A DNA stretch of 64,000 nt, taken from contig CM048848.1 in the NCBI GenBank assembly GCA_026545225.1, forward strand, positions 24,344,806 through 24,408,805. The letters run 5' to 3'. Below the pieces are notes generated by a model. It made no database searches and had not been told where the DNA came from. It worked only from the letters and a program-made list of their open reading frames with translations. Every line of letters starts with the position of its first letter. The stretch's first letter is position 1. Of this stretch, positions 11,890-23,800 are shown piece after piece. The position numbers were made by a program, and so were the translations under genes. The DNA comes from Cornus controversa. Its lineage: Eukaryota; Streptophyta; Magnoliopsida; Cornales; Cornaceae.

Positions 11890-12253
11890 TGATGAGGTGT
11901 TTGACTCCTAATATGAAACGTATGGCGTGGAAAGACAAATACAAAAGTGACGTGGGAAGTTGAATGTTTGACGTAGGCTAGCTATCTTCAAGTAGAAAAG
12001 GGGAACTAGAGAGGCATGGTGCTACTAGAACACATCTTCGCTTGATCGCTATAAATACAGGATGATCCATATACCAGGTACGCAATTAATACTGACTGAG
12101 TTCCTTTACAGCTTTTAAAGCCTTTCCGATTTCTGACTTGATCGTCGGAGCGTAGTCGGCCGGCACCGCGCCGGTGCCCTTTCGATTACCTTTCCTTTGT
12201 TCTTTTTCACAGGTTGGCATTTGACCAGCTCGAGGTGGATTTTTGCTTCATCA
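11890..12253 (+). repeat. 3' LTR of element E
   Basis: Begins TGATGAGGTGTTTGACTCC, ends TTGCTTCATCA, 364 bases. It shares with the LTRs of B and C a TATA box (CTATAAATACAG near 12050), a GC hairpin (GGCACC...GGTGCC near 12162-12179) and the last 60 bases. Confidence 0.88.
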
Positions 12254-13857
12254 GGTTTATTAACCAAGTCTATTCATATCCTCAAATATTTGTTATTAAT
12301 AATTAATTGTTGCCAAATTAGATTTTTTTTTTTTTTTGTTAATGAGATACTAATATACATTAATAAATTTATATATATTATTATATCTTCTTTAGAATAT
12401 ATAGATGTTCATATATTGTATACAAGTCATTTGATTCTTTCAAGTTCCTGATATTTGGGTTTGAAAAAAACAAAGAAAGAATGAGGATTAATGAAGAGAA
12501 TGAATGGTATTTTGGGCTTTAATATTAAATCGTCACTCATTAGTAATTATTTTTTAAGTTTGGTCACTATTCACCTTTTATTGAATTTAAAATCACTAAA
12601 AATTAATATTCTTTCAATTTTGGTCACTCAAATCTAATTTTCACTAAAAAATTTTATTGTTTGTAGTACGTTGCTTAGTTTTTGAGTGGGTCTAAAACTA
12701 CTGATTATTCATTGCGTAGTTTGCTTAGATTTTAAAAGTCAAGTCCGTGATTCTGTGTCTCGGTATTCCTTTTGAGTGGGTCTAAATCAAGGACTTTACA
12801 TACAAACTCAAAGGGGATTTACTTGATCTACAAGACAATTGTCACAAAATAAAAACTCTAATAACAAAATATTTAATTTTCAAATACTACATAATTATAT
12901 ATTTTTGTTTGTGTAAATACTTTTAATGCCATATTTTGTCACATAAATGGAATACTTACAGCTATTCATATTTGTTAGTTTTTTTATCAATACATTGTAA
13001 AAGATTGAGAGATATATGGATTTTGATTAATAGATGAGCAATTTACGGTTTCCAAATTTTAGTTAATGCACTAAATTAACCTCATCATTTATCAATCAGT
13101 GTAAGAAATTAAGACTTTCGAACCTTAATTGTTGAGTCGAAGTTAACATCTAATGAACGATATAAGAAAAAAAGTCTTTCTTTTGCACTGCAAGCTAGAA
13201 AATAATAATCAAGATTTCATTCTGTCATAAACTTTTTCATCTATTGGATGATATGCATAAGAAAATAAAATAAAACTTTATAGAATATTATATGTTTTTT
13301 CTCTATATATGATATTAAAATATTATTATATTTATATGTTGTTTTGTTTTTCCTTTTTTTCAACTATACCTCAATAGTAAATCAAATTGAAAGAGTGATC
13401 AAACTGGTTCATGGTTTGCACTATATTCTAAAGAGATCATATTTATTTATTTAGATTTCCCATTTCTTATCTCAAATATCATTCTTTATATACTTTGAAA
13501 AATTAGTATATTTAGTTATTTATTTTGATTAATCTTTTAGTATCGAATCTTAGAAAAGTTATAGACAAATAAAATCATACAGACAAGCCAGTAATATAGC
13601 TTTTTTATTTTTACTTCTTTGGGAGAATTTTTTATTTCATTAGTTTGAATTATTAAAATTTTGATACCTTATACCATCTGGATTGATGTTCATTGGTATA
13701 TTGTGTAAAACCCAAAGATGGAAACACATGCCCTAATGAGTAGAAAAATATTGTTAACTTATATTTAGATAATTAGTTTTGTTTCTGATTGACCTTTTGC
13801 CCCTGGGATTTCTTTGCTATGATATGGCCCTTGTATAGTTCTGCTCTTTAACAACTT

Positions 13858-13902
<45 letters not shown>

Positions 13903-14214
13903 TAAATAAATAAATAAATTTACAACCTACTCTTATTCATGCAATTGTATTGACTTGAGGCCATGAACATTTGAGGGGAAGAAAAAAGAAGTCAGCATTT
14001 ATATCTTTATGGTCAATTAGTCATTGGCTTCGATAATTATATAAGTTTTTTAATCTAACACAAAAATATAATACAGTTTGTATAATCAGAGAGAGATGAT
14101 ATAACAAATATTTATGACAGTAAATAAGGCGGTTACATACTTCGATAATTAATAAAGATAATAAAATCACAAAATTAGATTGAAATTGTGAAGTTCATAA
14201 AGGTTCTCTCTCTT
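12254..14214. other. AT-rich spacer without recognisable gene
   Basis: I see no credible coding region. A segment at about 12520-12640 (GTCACTCATTAGTAATTA, AAGTTTGGTCACTATTCACC) resembles 47645-47760, so a dispersed repeat is likely. GAGTGGGTCTAAA occurs twice, near 12682 and 12774. Confidence 0.55.
13861..13897. repeat. (AT)n microsatellite
   Basis: About 18 AT units, followed by a short TAAA repeat. Confidence 0.95.
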
Positions 14215-14450
14215 CATTCTTCGCTATTGAAAGCCATTTCCCCAAGTTTAATTTTTTGAAATCACTTTTAATAATTTCATCACATGTTATTTTTGAACAT
14301 TCTCTCCATCTCTTACCTTTTATTATAACTAGACATCCTTATTTTACGGGCGCATCGCTAGGTCTCCGATATATATGTTCAAACCATCTAAGTCTACTTT
14401 TTTTAACATTCTCTCCGATGATTGCTACACCTATTGGACCAAGGACAAAG
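14215..14450 (-). pseudogene. Remnant of non-LTR (LINE) reverse transcriptase C-terminus
   Basis: The minus strand encodes GENVKKSRLRWFEHIYRRPS followed by DAPVK at about 14430-14339. This is very close to the conserved tail of plant LINE polyproteins (RLRWFGHVxRRPxDAPVRR). The downstream part (RWRECSKITCDEIIKSDFKK), in another frame, matches the end of the same region. Only this tail is left; no upstream RT or endonuclease is seen. Confidence 0.68.
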
Positions 14451-14811
14451 TAATAATGAGTGAAATTTTGGTCTTTTTGCAAAAACCGACTCTTATTATA
14501 TTCTTTCAAAAAAGTGGGGATATATATATGATATTTTACATTTAAACTAATGGAGTTAGAGAAGGAAATACTACTTTGAGTGTGAGTGATAAGTATTATG
14601 AAAAATTGTTTCCGAGAATTTGTCAAATCTGAGAAAGTCATTGTAATTATTCCATTAATAAACACTCACTATTCACTATTTATCTTATGATTAATAAAAA
14701 ATAATCACTCAACATTATATGAAATACTTAGATTGTGAGTACGTTGGAATACTCAATAATTTATTCAATCCTAGATTAGGAGTCAAAAAATTCTTCATTA
14801 ATAAAAGGCTA

Positions 14812-14846
<35 letters not shown>

Positions 14847-14888
14847 TTATTACATGTATAGGAAAATTAGACTCCCGTTCAACATAAT
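14451..14888. other. AT-rich spacer with (AT)n tract
   Basis: No gene is seen. An (AT)n microsatellite interrupted by one C lies at about 14811-14848, about 40 bases left of element B. Confidence 0.6.
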
Positions 14889-15258
14889 TGATGGAGTGTT
14901 TGACTCCTAATATAAAACATATGACGTGGAAAGTACGTTAGTGGTAAGGTAACGTGGATAAGAAGGATGCTTTGACCAAAGCTGGTTCTCTCCAAGTGGG
15001 AAAAGGAAGCTGGAGAGACAGAATTTTACTAGGGCACAACTTCGCTTGGTCACTATAAATACAGAACGGTCCATATACCAAGGTACGCAATTAATACCCT
15101 CTGGGTTCCATTACAGCTTTTAAAGCCCTTTCGATTTTTGACTTGATCATCGGAGCGTAGTCGGCCGGCACCGCACCGGTGCCTTTTCGATTATTCTTCT
15201 TTTGTCCTTTTTTACAGGTTCGTGTTTGACCAGTTCGGGGTGGACTTTTGATTCATCA
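14889..15258 (+). repeat. 5' LTR of element B
   Basis: 370 bases, from TGATGGAGTGTTTGACTCC to TTGATTCATCA. It holds a TATA box (CTATAAATACAG near 15053) and a GC hairpin near 15165-15183. Confidence 0.92.
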
Positions 15259-15260
15259 GT

Positions 15261-15278
15261 TGGCACCGTCTGTGGGAA
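15261..15278 (+). other. Primer binding site of element B
   Basis: TGGCACCGTCTGTGGGAA follows the LTR after two bases. Element C has TGGCGCCGTCTGTGGGAA at the same place. It must pair with a tRNA 3' end; I do not assign the tRNA with confidence. Confidence 0.8.
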
Positions 15279-15321
15279 ACAATCACAAACTTGATTGTTC
15301 TACACGAATCATATACGAAGC

Positions 15322-16980
15322 ATGATGCACCTACGATATGGGTTAGAGACTACGACCGCACAGGACCCTCTTGTGCAGGGCCCTTCTGCTGGCCACAATC
15401 CTCCAACGCAAGACCCTCCTACCGGCCACAATCCTCTAGCCACGCAAGATCCTCCTGTCAGCCATAGCCTTCCTGGCGGACAGGGCCCCCCAGTCGGACA
15501 GGGACCGCTTGTCGCCCCTGATCTTCCCGCCTACAATGTGCCAGTTGTAGGACAGGGAGGTATGCAACCCCCTGGACAGATGGACTTCCCTAGGGCACAC
15601 CCCAAAATCCCAAACAACCAAGGATAGATTACAGCGTTGGAATACCAGGTCCAGAACTTGAATCAAAGTCTGGCCCAAATACTCCAACAAAATACGACAA
15701 TTCTACAGTGCCTCCCTCCTCTGGTGCTAGTACCATCGCCAGGTCACCTTAAGCCTGTTGATCGAGAAGGGTATGGTGTTGGGTAGGACAATGGAGTCCC
15801 AACGGATGACGCAGCTCAGAGTCGAGTAAGAGGTGGGACGAACCCCAGTCACCTAGTCCCACTCGAAAAGAACCAACCCCATGGAGACTCAAAGCACCTA
15901 GGGGAGACTACCTATTATAACATGGAGATGCAGGACCTCAAAGCCAAGGTAGAAAGCATGGCCCACGTCATAAAGGGGAAGGGCCCTGCTATAGTAGAGG
16001 AGCTGGTCCAACAAACCAACCTCCCTTTCTCCTCGGGGATAATGAACTGTCCTTTGCCCAACAAGTTCAAGATGCCCACCCTTAAAAGCTTTGATGAGAC
16101 GAAGGACCCGCTAGATCATCTGGAGACCTACAAGGCTCTGATGCACCTCCAAGGAATACTGGATGAAATCCTATGTAGAGCCTTTTCTACTACATTGAAG
16201 GGTTCTACCCGATCATGGATTAACAACAATCTATACATTCATTCAAATAACTAAGCTAATCATTTATAGGAAATTTTATTGCTGCTCGAAGGCACAGAAA
16301 GCCCTCCACCTATCTCCTAAACGTAAGACAGATTAAGGGAGAGTCATTGCTAGACTACATTAATCGGTTTAACAGAGAGATGTTGCAGGTCAATGCTCTA
16401 GACGACAAGGTGGCAGTTACCGCATTCATAGGGGGCCTACTGCCTTCAAAGTTCTTGTACTCAATTTCGAAGCACCCTCTAGAAAGTATGTCCGAGTTAC
16501 TCGTGAAGGCCCAAAAGTACATGAACGCAGAGGAGGCCCTTGATGTGAAAAGGTAGACAAGAAAAGGGGGGACATTCCAGTGAGGAAGATAGAGACCCCA
16601 AGTATGGCAGAATGTCACAGGAGCAGACCTATAAAGTGTCGCATTGTGATAAGGGATTCAACACCTTTACCCCCTTAAACACGTCAATGAGCCAAATCCT
16701 CCTCTACATCTAAGATGACCCAGCTATTGCATGGCCCCCAAAACTAAGAACTGAGCCATCTAATAGGTCCCGCAACAAGTATTGCAAGTTCAATCGCGAC
16801 CATGGCCACGATACAAATGAGTGCATAGACTTGAAAAGATAGATTAAAAGCCTGATTCCTAAGGGTCAACTACAAAGATATGTGGCTAGAGATGAGAAGA
16901 GAACACAAAATCGCCCATGGGATGGGGATGGTAAAGATGACAACACTCAAAAAAATCATCTACTGGAGGAAATCAGAGTT
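15322..16980 (+). pseudogene. gag of element B, broken
   Basis: The likely start is the ATG pair at 15322/15325 (MMHLRYG), as in element C. A Pro/Gln-rich N-terminal part with repeated PPA/TGHNP motifs stops at 15628. The capsid domain continues in the same frame at 15922-16254 ([36 protein letters not shown]) and, after stops and a frame change, at 16347-16556 (NRFNREMLQV, MSELLVKAQKYMNAEEA). A zinc-knuckle remnant at about 16780-16830 reads CKFNRDHGHDTNEC, with Asn in place of the first His. Gag of this type is typical of the Tat lineage. No pol follows. Confidence 0.85.
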
Positions 16981-17339
16981 CTCCGATGAACTTGGAGGAG
17001 ACAGGGGGCATATTGACTAGAGATATTAAAAGGGAAGCAGTTGCCTCATCCTTGGAATGCTGAGCATTTGTGGAAGTGCCACCAGTAAGACTTTCTTTCT
17101 AAAAGTTGTATTTACTTTAATTATTCTAACTGAAACTCAATTTAATATCGAGCCTTAGGGTGATAGCTCTGAGGTTTTTGCTCGAATAATTCTCTGTTTG
17201 TTACTAAACTATTAATATCAATCATTTTTGTTTCAAAATGTGTTGTCATAACTAAAACAAAAAGTAAATACACAACCCTACGTGGATACACCTCCAAAGA
17301 GGGCCTATAATGAAAAAGGCGAGATGAATGAATTCCAAA

Positions 17340-18540
17340 AACATTGTTCAAATAACCCTACGTGGGCATAACCCTACAGGGATACACCTCCAAGGAGGCC
17401 CTTTAATGAAAAAGGCGGGATGGATGAATTTCAAGAACATTGTTTAACAGCCCTACGGAGGCACACCCCTACGAGGGCCCAGCCCTACGGAGGCCTAACC
17501 CGACGGGAACACACCTCCACAGAGGGCCTTTGAAGAAAAAGGCGGGATGGATTAATCTCGAGAAAAATACTACCCTACGGGGGCAAAACCTATGGGGACA
17601 CACCTTCATGGAGGGCCTTTGAAGAAAAAGGCGGGATGGATTAATCCTGAGAAAAAATATTACCCTACGGGGGCAAAACCCTACAGGGACACACCTTTAC
17701 AGAAGGCCTTTGAAGAAAAAGGCAGGATGGATTAATTCTGAGAAAAAACACTACCCTACGGGGGCAAAACCTATGGGGACACACCTCCATGGAGGGCCTT
17801 TGAAGAAAAAGGCGGGATGGATTAATCCCGAGAAAAAACATTACCTTACGGGGGCAAAACCCTACGGGGACACACCTCCACGGAGGGCCTTTGAAGAAAA
17901 AGGCGGGAAGGATTAATCTCGAGAAAAATACTACCCTACGGGCGAAAAACCCTATGGCGACACACCTCCACGGAGGGCCCTTAAAGAAAAAGGTGGGGTG
18001 GATTGTTCCCGAGAAAAAACACTACCCTATGGGGGAAAAACCCTATGGGGACACACCTCTACAGAGGGCCTTTGAAGAAAAAGGCGGGATGGATTAATCT
18101 CGAGAAAAATACTACCCTACGGGCGAAAAACCCTATGGCGACACACCTCCACGGAGGGCCCTTGAAGAAAAAGGTGGGAAGGATTGTTCCCGAGAAAAAA
18201 CACTACCCTACGGGAACACACCTCTACAGAGGGCCTTTGAAGAAAAAGGTGGGATGGATTAATCTCGAGAAAAATACTACCCTATAGGGGCAAAACCCTA
18301 CGGGGACACACCTCCAAGGAGGGCCTTTGAAGAAAAAGGCGAGATGGATTAATCCCGAGAAAAAACACTACCCTACGGGGGCAAAACCCTACGAGGACAC
18401 ACCTCCACGGAGGGCTTTTAAAGAAAAAGGCGGGATGGATTAATCCCGAGAAAAAATACTACCCTACGGGGACAAAACCCTATGGGTACACATCTCTATG
18501 GAGGGCCCTTTTACGATAAAGGCGGGATGAGTTAAAATTC
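17340..18540 (+). repeat. Tandem array of ~90-bp units in element B
   Basis: About 12 copies, spaced 89-93 bases apart with one of 77. Each unit contains CCCTACGGGGGCAAAACCCT, ACACCTCCACGGAGGGCCTT, an AAGAAAAAGGCGGGATGG segment and ATTAATCCCGAGAAAAAA. Two short inverted repeats per unit (CCCTACGGGG; CCTCCAxGGAGG) could fold as RNA hairpins. The unit length is a multiple of three, so several frames stay open; these are probably not genes. Element C has a related array. Confidence 0.93.
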
Positions 18541-18754
18541 TGAGAATGTATATGGACATCCCTACATGAACCCTTGTGCTATAAGAAATACCTCCACAAA
18601 ACAAACCATTTTTAATAAAAAATAAGAAATATATGGTCCCAAGTCCTTTTCCAACGGCTAGCAATGGTCACAAGTACTTAAGCTAGGCGCAGGGTGAGGT
18701 AGCAACGGCTAGGAAAGTAACGAACACAAGGACACAAAGCGAGATGCAAGGGAA

Positions 18755-19032
18755 AGAGAGCCGGGCGCAAGGCCGGGCGCTACCCAGGAGGCCAGGTGCT
18801 GCCCAGCAGGCCATGCACTACCCAGCAGGCCATGCGATGCCCAGCAGGCCGGGCGCTACCCAGGAGGCCATGCCCTACCTAGCAGGCCAGGCGCTGCCCA
18901 AGACACCATGCGTTGCCCAGCAGGCCAGGCGCTGCCCAGGAGGCCATGCGCTGCCCAGCAAGTTAAGCGCTACCCAAGAGGCCATACGCTGCCCAGGAGG
19001 CCATGCGCTGCCCAGCAAGCCAGGCGCTGCCC
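18755..19032 (+). repeat. 19-bp GC-rich tandem repeat in element B
   Basis: About 13 imperfect copies of a 19-base unit, CCCAGCAGGCCATGCGCTG. It lies just before the purine tract and 3' LTR. It is unlike the AT-rich surroundings and rich in CpG and CCAGG sites. Confidence 0.9.
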
Positions 19033-19129
19033 AAAAAATATATATATATAAAATAAAATAAAATAAATATGTTTTTACGCGTGTGTGTTCCTGATGCCCA
19101 ACAAGCGACAGTCATAAATAGGGGGCATC

Positions 19130-19190
19130 TAATGGAGTGTTTGACTCCTAATATAAAACATATGACGTGGAAAGTTAGTGGTAAGGTAAC
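19130..19190 (+). repeat. 3' LTR of element B, left fragment
   Basis: Matches the first bases of the LTR at 14889 (TAATGGAGTGTTTGACTCC, with A for G at the second base). It ends in GTAAC at 19186-19190, the left copy of the target-site duplication of element D. Confidence 0.9.
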
Positions 19191-20553
19191 TGATAAGCGT
19201 CAAATGTTACACATTTCAACCTTCTTAATTGCATATGTTGATTCCGTATTTATGTTTACCTTGGTATTTTTATGTTATTTTTATATTTTCATTGAATATT
19301 AGGTTTTGTCCCAAAAGAGGGCGATGTTTCCGATCAAGAGCTGAGGAAGTGAAGAAATCAAGAAAAATTCATGAAGGCATTTCGCACAATCGAGAGGATG
19401 ATTTTGCACAATCGAAATCTCAATTTTGCGAAACCTCAATTTTGCATAATCAAAATTCTGCAGACTGCAACTTGCCCACTTGCCCACTTGTCCACTTGTC
19501 TTGCCACTTGCTTCCAAGAATGACCTTTGCACGTCCTTTTTGAGGATTTTTTGACTTCAAAGAGACATGTGAGGGGTGCATATATATAGTAGGTGAAGTA
19601 TATAGATATATAGGCAAGGTAGGACCCAAGGACACAAGTGGATGGACATATATTGCATGTTTTTGGGAAAGAGAGAATTTTTAGGGGAGGAGAGAAGGAG
19701 ATTTGAACCAGACTTTTGGAGCTCCATATCTCTGGCCATGGAAGATTGCAAGTCTCCTATGATCAACTAACTTTTCATCTAGGGTGCGGTTGAACCCCCT
19801 AGCCATGTAACTTGTGCATTTTGTAGCTATTTTGGGATCTTTATGTATATGTTGATTACTTAGCCTAGTGTTTTGTGTACTACTTGTGAACATCTTCAAT
19901 ATATTCATTTGATTTTATTTCTCTATCTTGTCTTAGAGTTGAAATACTTCATTTTGAATGCTCAACATTTACAACTTTCACAAAAAGTGTAAATGATGGC
20001 TTTGTAATGGTGTTTAATGGAATGTGATATTTCTTGCTTATATAGCCCATGCCAAGATAGGGTAGTTCGGACACACGTAGGTACATTTAGAATGTATGAT
20101 AAGTAGATAGGTTGAAGGGCTATGCTTGTTAAAGATGGGCTATGTTTAGTTAGAAATCATATTTATCTTTTGATATGTCATTATAGGTCACAAGCCTAAT
20201 GACATTGTGTTGCATATACTTGTAGAAGATCACATTAGCTACATAAATGAACATGTCAAATGGCTAGAGGTAGAAACCACCCCTAGTTCTCTCTCTCTCA
20301 ACTTTACAAATTGTTTTAAATTTAATGTTTTTACATTCTATAAAGTAATGTTAAATCAAAACCAAAATTCTATTTTTAGGATTAAATTGAAAATTCTGTC
20401 TTAATAGTGCAATTCAACCAAGTACTTCTTGTGGGATCGATACCCTCTATAAAGATCCGTATCTACAAAGATTCATTCTCTTGCGAGTGGTTTAAATTTT
20501 ATTTTGATAGGCAATAGTAAGCTACAAAAATAACAATAAGTTTGGCCACATCA
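19191..20553 (+). repeat. 5' LTR of element D
   Basis: 1,363 bases, TGATAAGCGTCAAATG to TTGGCCACATCA. It is about 30 bases shorter than the 3' copy, largely because one palindromic unit is missing around 19410-19450. Confidence 0.94.
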
Positions 20554-20559
20554 AAATTT

Positions 20560-20577
20560 TGGCACAGTTGCCGGGGA
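20560..20577 (+). other. Primer binding site of element D (tRNA-Asp type)
   Basis: TGGCACAGTTGCCGGGGA differs by two bases from the complement of the plant tRNA-Asp 3' end and lies six bases after the LTR. Confidence 0.86.
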
Positions 20578-20830
20578 GTACGGTGTAATTGTCGCCACTA
20601 AGAGATTAAGTCTCATTTAATTCTTAGTCTAGAAATTTATTTATTCTATCCTTTTTGCATATATTCTATTTTTATCTCGCAACTTGCTTCATTTTAGGTA
20701 TACCTCACACCGTGTAGCTCGAGACTCAAGCTTGGACTTTTTGTGAGTATATAGCCTAAAAGTCGTGCGTTTGATTGAATTTGATTTGGTCTTGTATATA
20801 TTTGTTTGAGCTGTGTTTTCCTATTAATGC

Positions 20831-23800
20831 ATGCTAGGTAGACGGTCCTTGTCACTTCCTTTGCTTCCATGTAATAGTGAACTTGAACGAACACTTAGAC
20901 AACGTAGAGGAACTTCTAGGGACCCTATTTTGTCTAGAACTGAAAACATGGACCCAAATAATGTACAAGTCCCCGGTCTACCACCGTATAATCCTCCTCC
21001 TCAAGGGGAGGTACTTAGGGATTTTTATCTTCCTACCATATATGATTCGCCATCATGCATTCAATTTCCAAATATTGAGGCGAATCATTTTGAAATAAAA
21101 TCATCCACCACCAACCTTCTGAGTTATTTTCATGGACTTCCAAATGAAGACCCATACAAGCATCTAGATGACTTCCTTGAAGTTTGTTCAACCCTCCGGT
21201 TGCAAAATTTCTCAAAAGATGACTTGAGGCTTCGTTTGTTCTCATTTTCTCTCAAAGATAGGACCAAGAAATGGTTTAACTCCTTAGAGCCCAATTCCAT
21301 CCATTCATAGGGGGAAATGCACCATGCATTCCATAAAAAATACTTTCCAATGGGAAAGACAAGTGATATTCGGCGAGCAATCACTTGATTCACTCAACTT
21401 GACCAACAACAATTTCATGAGACATGGGAGAGATTGAAAGAAATTTTAAGGTCATGTCCACACCATGCTATCCCAAAGTGGCAACTAGTGCAAAGTTTCT
21501 ATGATGGGTTGAGTGATCAACATAAGCAAATGGTAGATTCCTCTTGTGGAGGAACATTCCTTCTTAAGAGTCTAGATGAGGCATGGAGACTTTTTGAGAG
21601 CCTAAGTGAAAATTCATCTCAACGCTCCTCCTCTCGAAAGGGTAAAAGCACCCAATCTAGTAAAGGAGTGTTTGAGTTATCAAGGTCAGATGAGGTTGTC
21701 ATGCAAGTAGAGGCCCTTACTCAAAAAATTGACCAACTCATGAAGAGTGGGTTGCCTCCTCCTAGCCAACCTGTTCCAAATCAGGAGGGGTGTTCATTTT
21801 GCTATAGCACTTCACATTATGTGCGGGATTGTCCTATGGCTGGTCAATCTCCTGATTATGCTCAAGAGTAATCAAATGCCGTGTATTCTAAACCAATAAA
21901 TGATCCATACTCAAATACCTACAATCCTGGTTACAAGAATCATCATGCATTCTCTTGGAAATCTCAGGAACCAAGTCCATCTTATCAAGGGCAAAATTCC
22001 TACAATTCCCAATCTCAATAGCCTCAATTTAGGCTGAATCCTCAACCATATCATCAAAAATCCAATTACCAAATTCCACCACCATCTCCTCCGAGAAGCC
22101 AAGGCTTTGAAGAAAGAGTGCTAAACAATCTTGAGGCTAACACCCACTTATTGCAGTCCCATTCTCAATCAATTTCTAAGCTTGAAGCCAATGCTCAATC
22201 TATGGCAAGGCTAGAAGCTCAAATAAGGCAGCTAGGTAATGCCTTAAACAGAAGAGAAGAAGGAAAGTTGCCAAGTCAACCGGTGGTGAATTCTAAGGGT
22301 GTTCATGTGATTGATGATCCTTCATCTTCATCTTATGATGCTCCTCCTGAGCAGGTGCAATCAATCACCACCCTAAGGAGTGGTAAAGTCATAAACTCTA
22401 AGGTTGAGCAAGAAAGAAAGGAAACCATTGAGCATCCTAAAAATTCAAAAGATTCCCTCATAAATCCAAATGTGAACAAAATCTCTAAAAATCCAAAGGA
22501 AAAATTAACTGAAGTTGTATCATCACCCACTCCAAAATGTGACACATCATTTGAGCCTCCAATTCCCTTTCCTCAAAGATTGAAGGAACCTTCTCACTTT
22601 GGGAAGCAAGGAGAGAAAATTCAGGACATGATGAAAATTTTTAAACAAGTGAAAATCAATCTTCCTCTCCTTGATGCTATTAGAAAAATTCCCTCCTATG
22701 CTAAATACTTGAAGGACTTATGCACTCAAAAGCGTAAATCCAGGAACAATGTTCCTAGGAAAGTCCTTTTAACCGAGCAAGTGAGTTCCATTTTTCAGCA
22801 CCAAGCCCCTCCTAAATTTAAAGATCTGGGTGCCCCAACTATCTCGTGCACCATTGGTAACCATGAATTTGAAAAGGCACTTCTTGATCTAGGGGCTAGT
22901 GTCAACTTGCTTCCCTTCTTAGTGTATAAGCAATTAGGTTTGGGGGAACTTAAGCCCATCACCATAGTGTTGCAACTCGCCGACCGATCGGTGAAGCAAC
23001 CACGTGGCATCATTAAAGATGTGATAATTCAAGTGGATAAGTTTTATTTTCCAGTGGATTTCATAGTCCTTGATACAGAACCTGTCCAAAATCCTACTAA
23101 ACATATTCCAATCATTCTAGGTCATCCATTTATAGCTACAACGAACGCTTGCGTTAATTGCCACACTGGAGTAATGGACGTCTCTTTCGGGAATATGAAA
23201 GTTTGATTGAACATCTTCAATGCCTCTCACCACCCATCCAACGACGAAAGTGAATGCTTTTGCGTTGATGTATTGGAAGATCTAGTCCAGGAAGCATTGT
23301 CATCCATTCTTTCGAAGGATCCTCTCGAGATGTGCTTGAGCCACTTTAACTGTGATAACTATGACATTGAGCAATCTATAAGTGAAGTCAATTCATTGCT
23401 TGATGCCAAATCTATCATGAATTCACCTAAATGGAGAGCACCGAAAGAACCTTTGCCCCTTTTGTTAATTGTTTCCCAGACTACTTCTCTAGTATCCCTT
23501 CCACAACTTGAGCTTAAGCCTTTACCAGCTACTCTCAAGTATGCGTTCTTAGGCTGCAATAAAACCCTCCCAGTCATCATTGCTTCCAATCTCACTAATG
23601 AACAAGAGAGGGAACTCCTCAAAGTGCTAGAAGAGCACAAGGAAGCCATAGGATGGAGTGTTGCTGATCTAAAGGGAATAGATCCTTTCATATGTATGCA
23701 CCGCATACATTTGGAAGAAGATGCAAACACCTCACGAGAGGCACAACGTCGATTAAATCCCAATATGAAAGATGTTGTAATAAAGGAGGTTGTGAAATTG

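Larger units (their letters stand above)
9954..12253 (+). mobile_element. Tat-like LTR retrotransposon E, 3' part with antisense ORF
   Basis: This ends in an LTR (11890-12253) clearly related to those of elements B and C, preceded by the same purine tract ACAGGGGGCATC. The internal part holds antisense coding remnants, as known for Tat-lineage elements such as Grande and Retand. The 5' half is missing here, presumably displaced beyond the window by the insertion of element A. E is the only one of the three related elements in the window that shows the antisense ORF. Confidence 0.78.

Noticed and set aside
17440-18287. Open frames across the 90-bp array of element B, as repeat-protein genes
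   Set aside because: The unit length is a multiple of three, so frames stay open by construction. Frames overlap each other and show no known domain.
18744-19061. 105-residue open frame in the 19-bp GC repeat
   Set aside because: Pure consequence of the repeat; composition is Ala/Pro/Gly/Arg from CCAGCAGGCC units.
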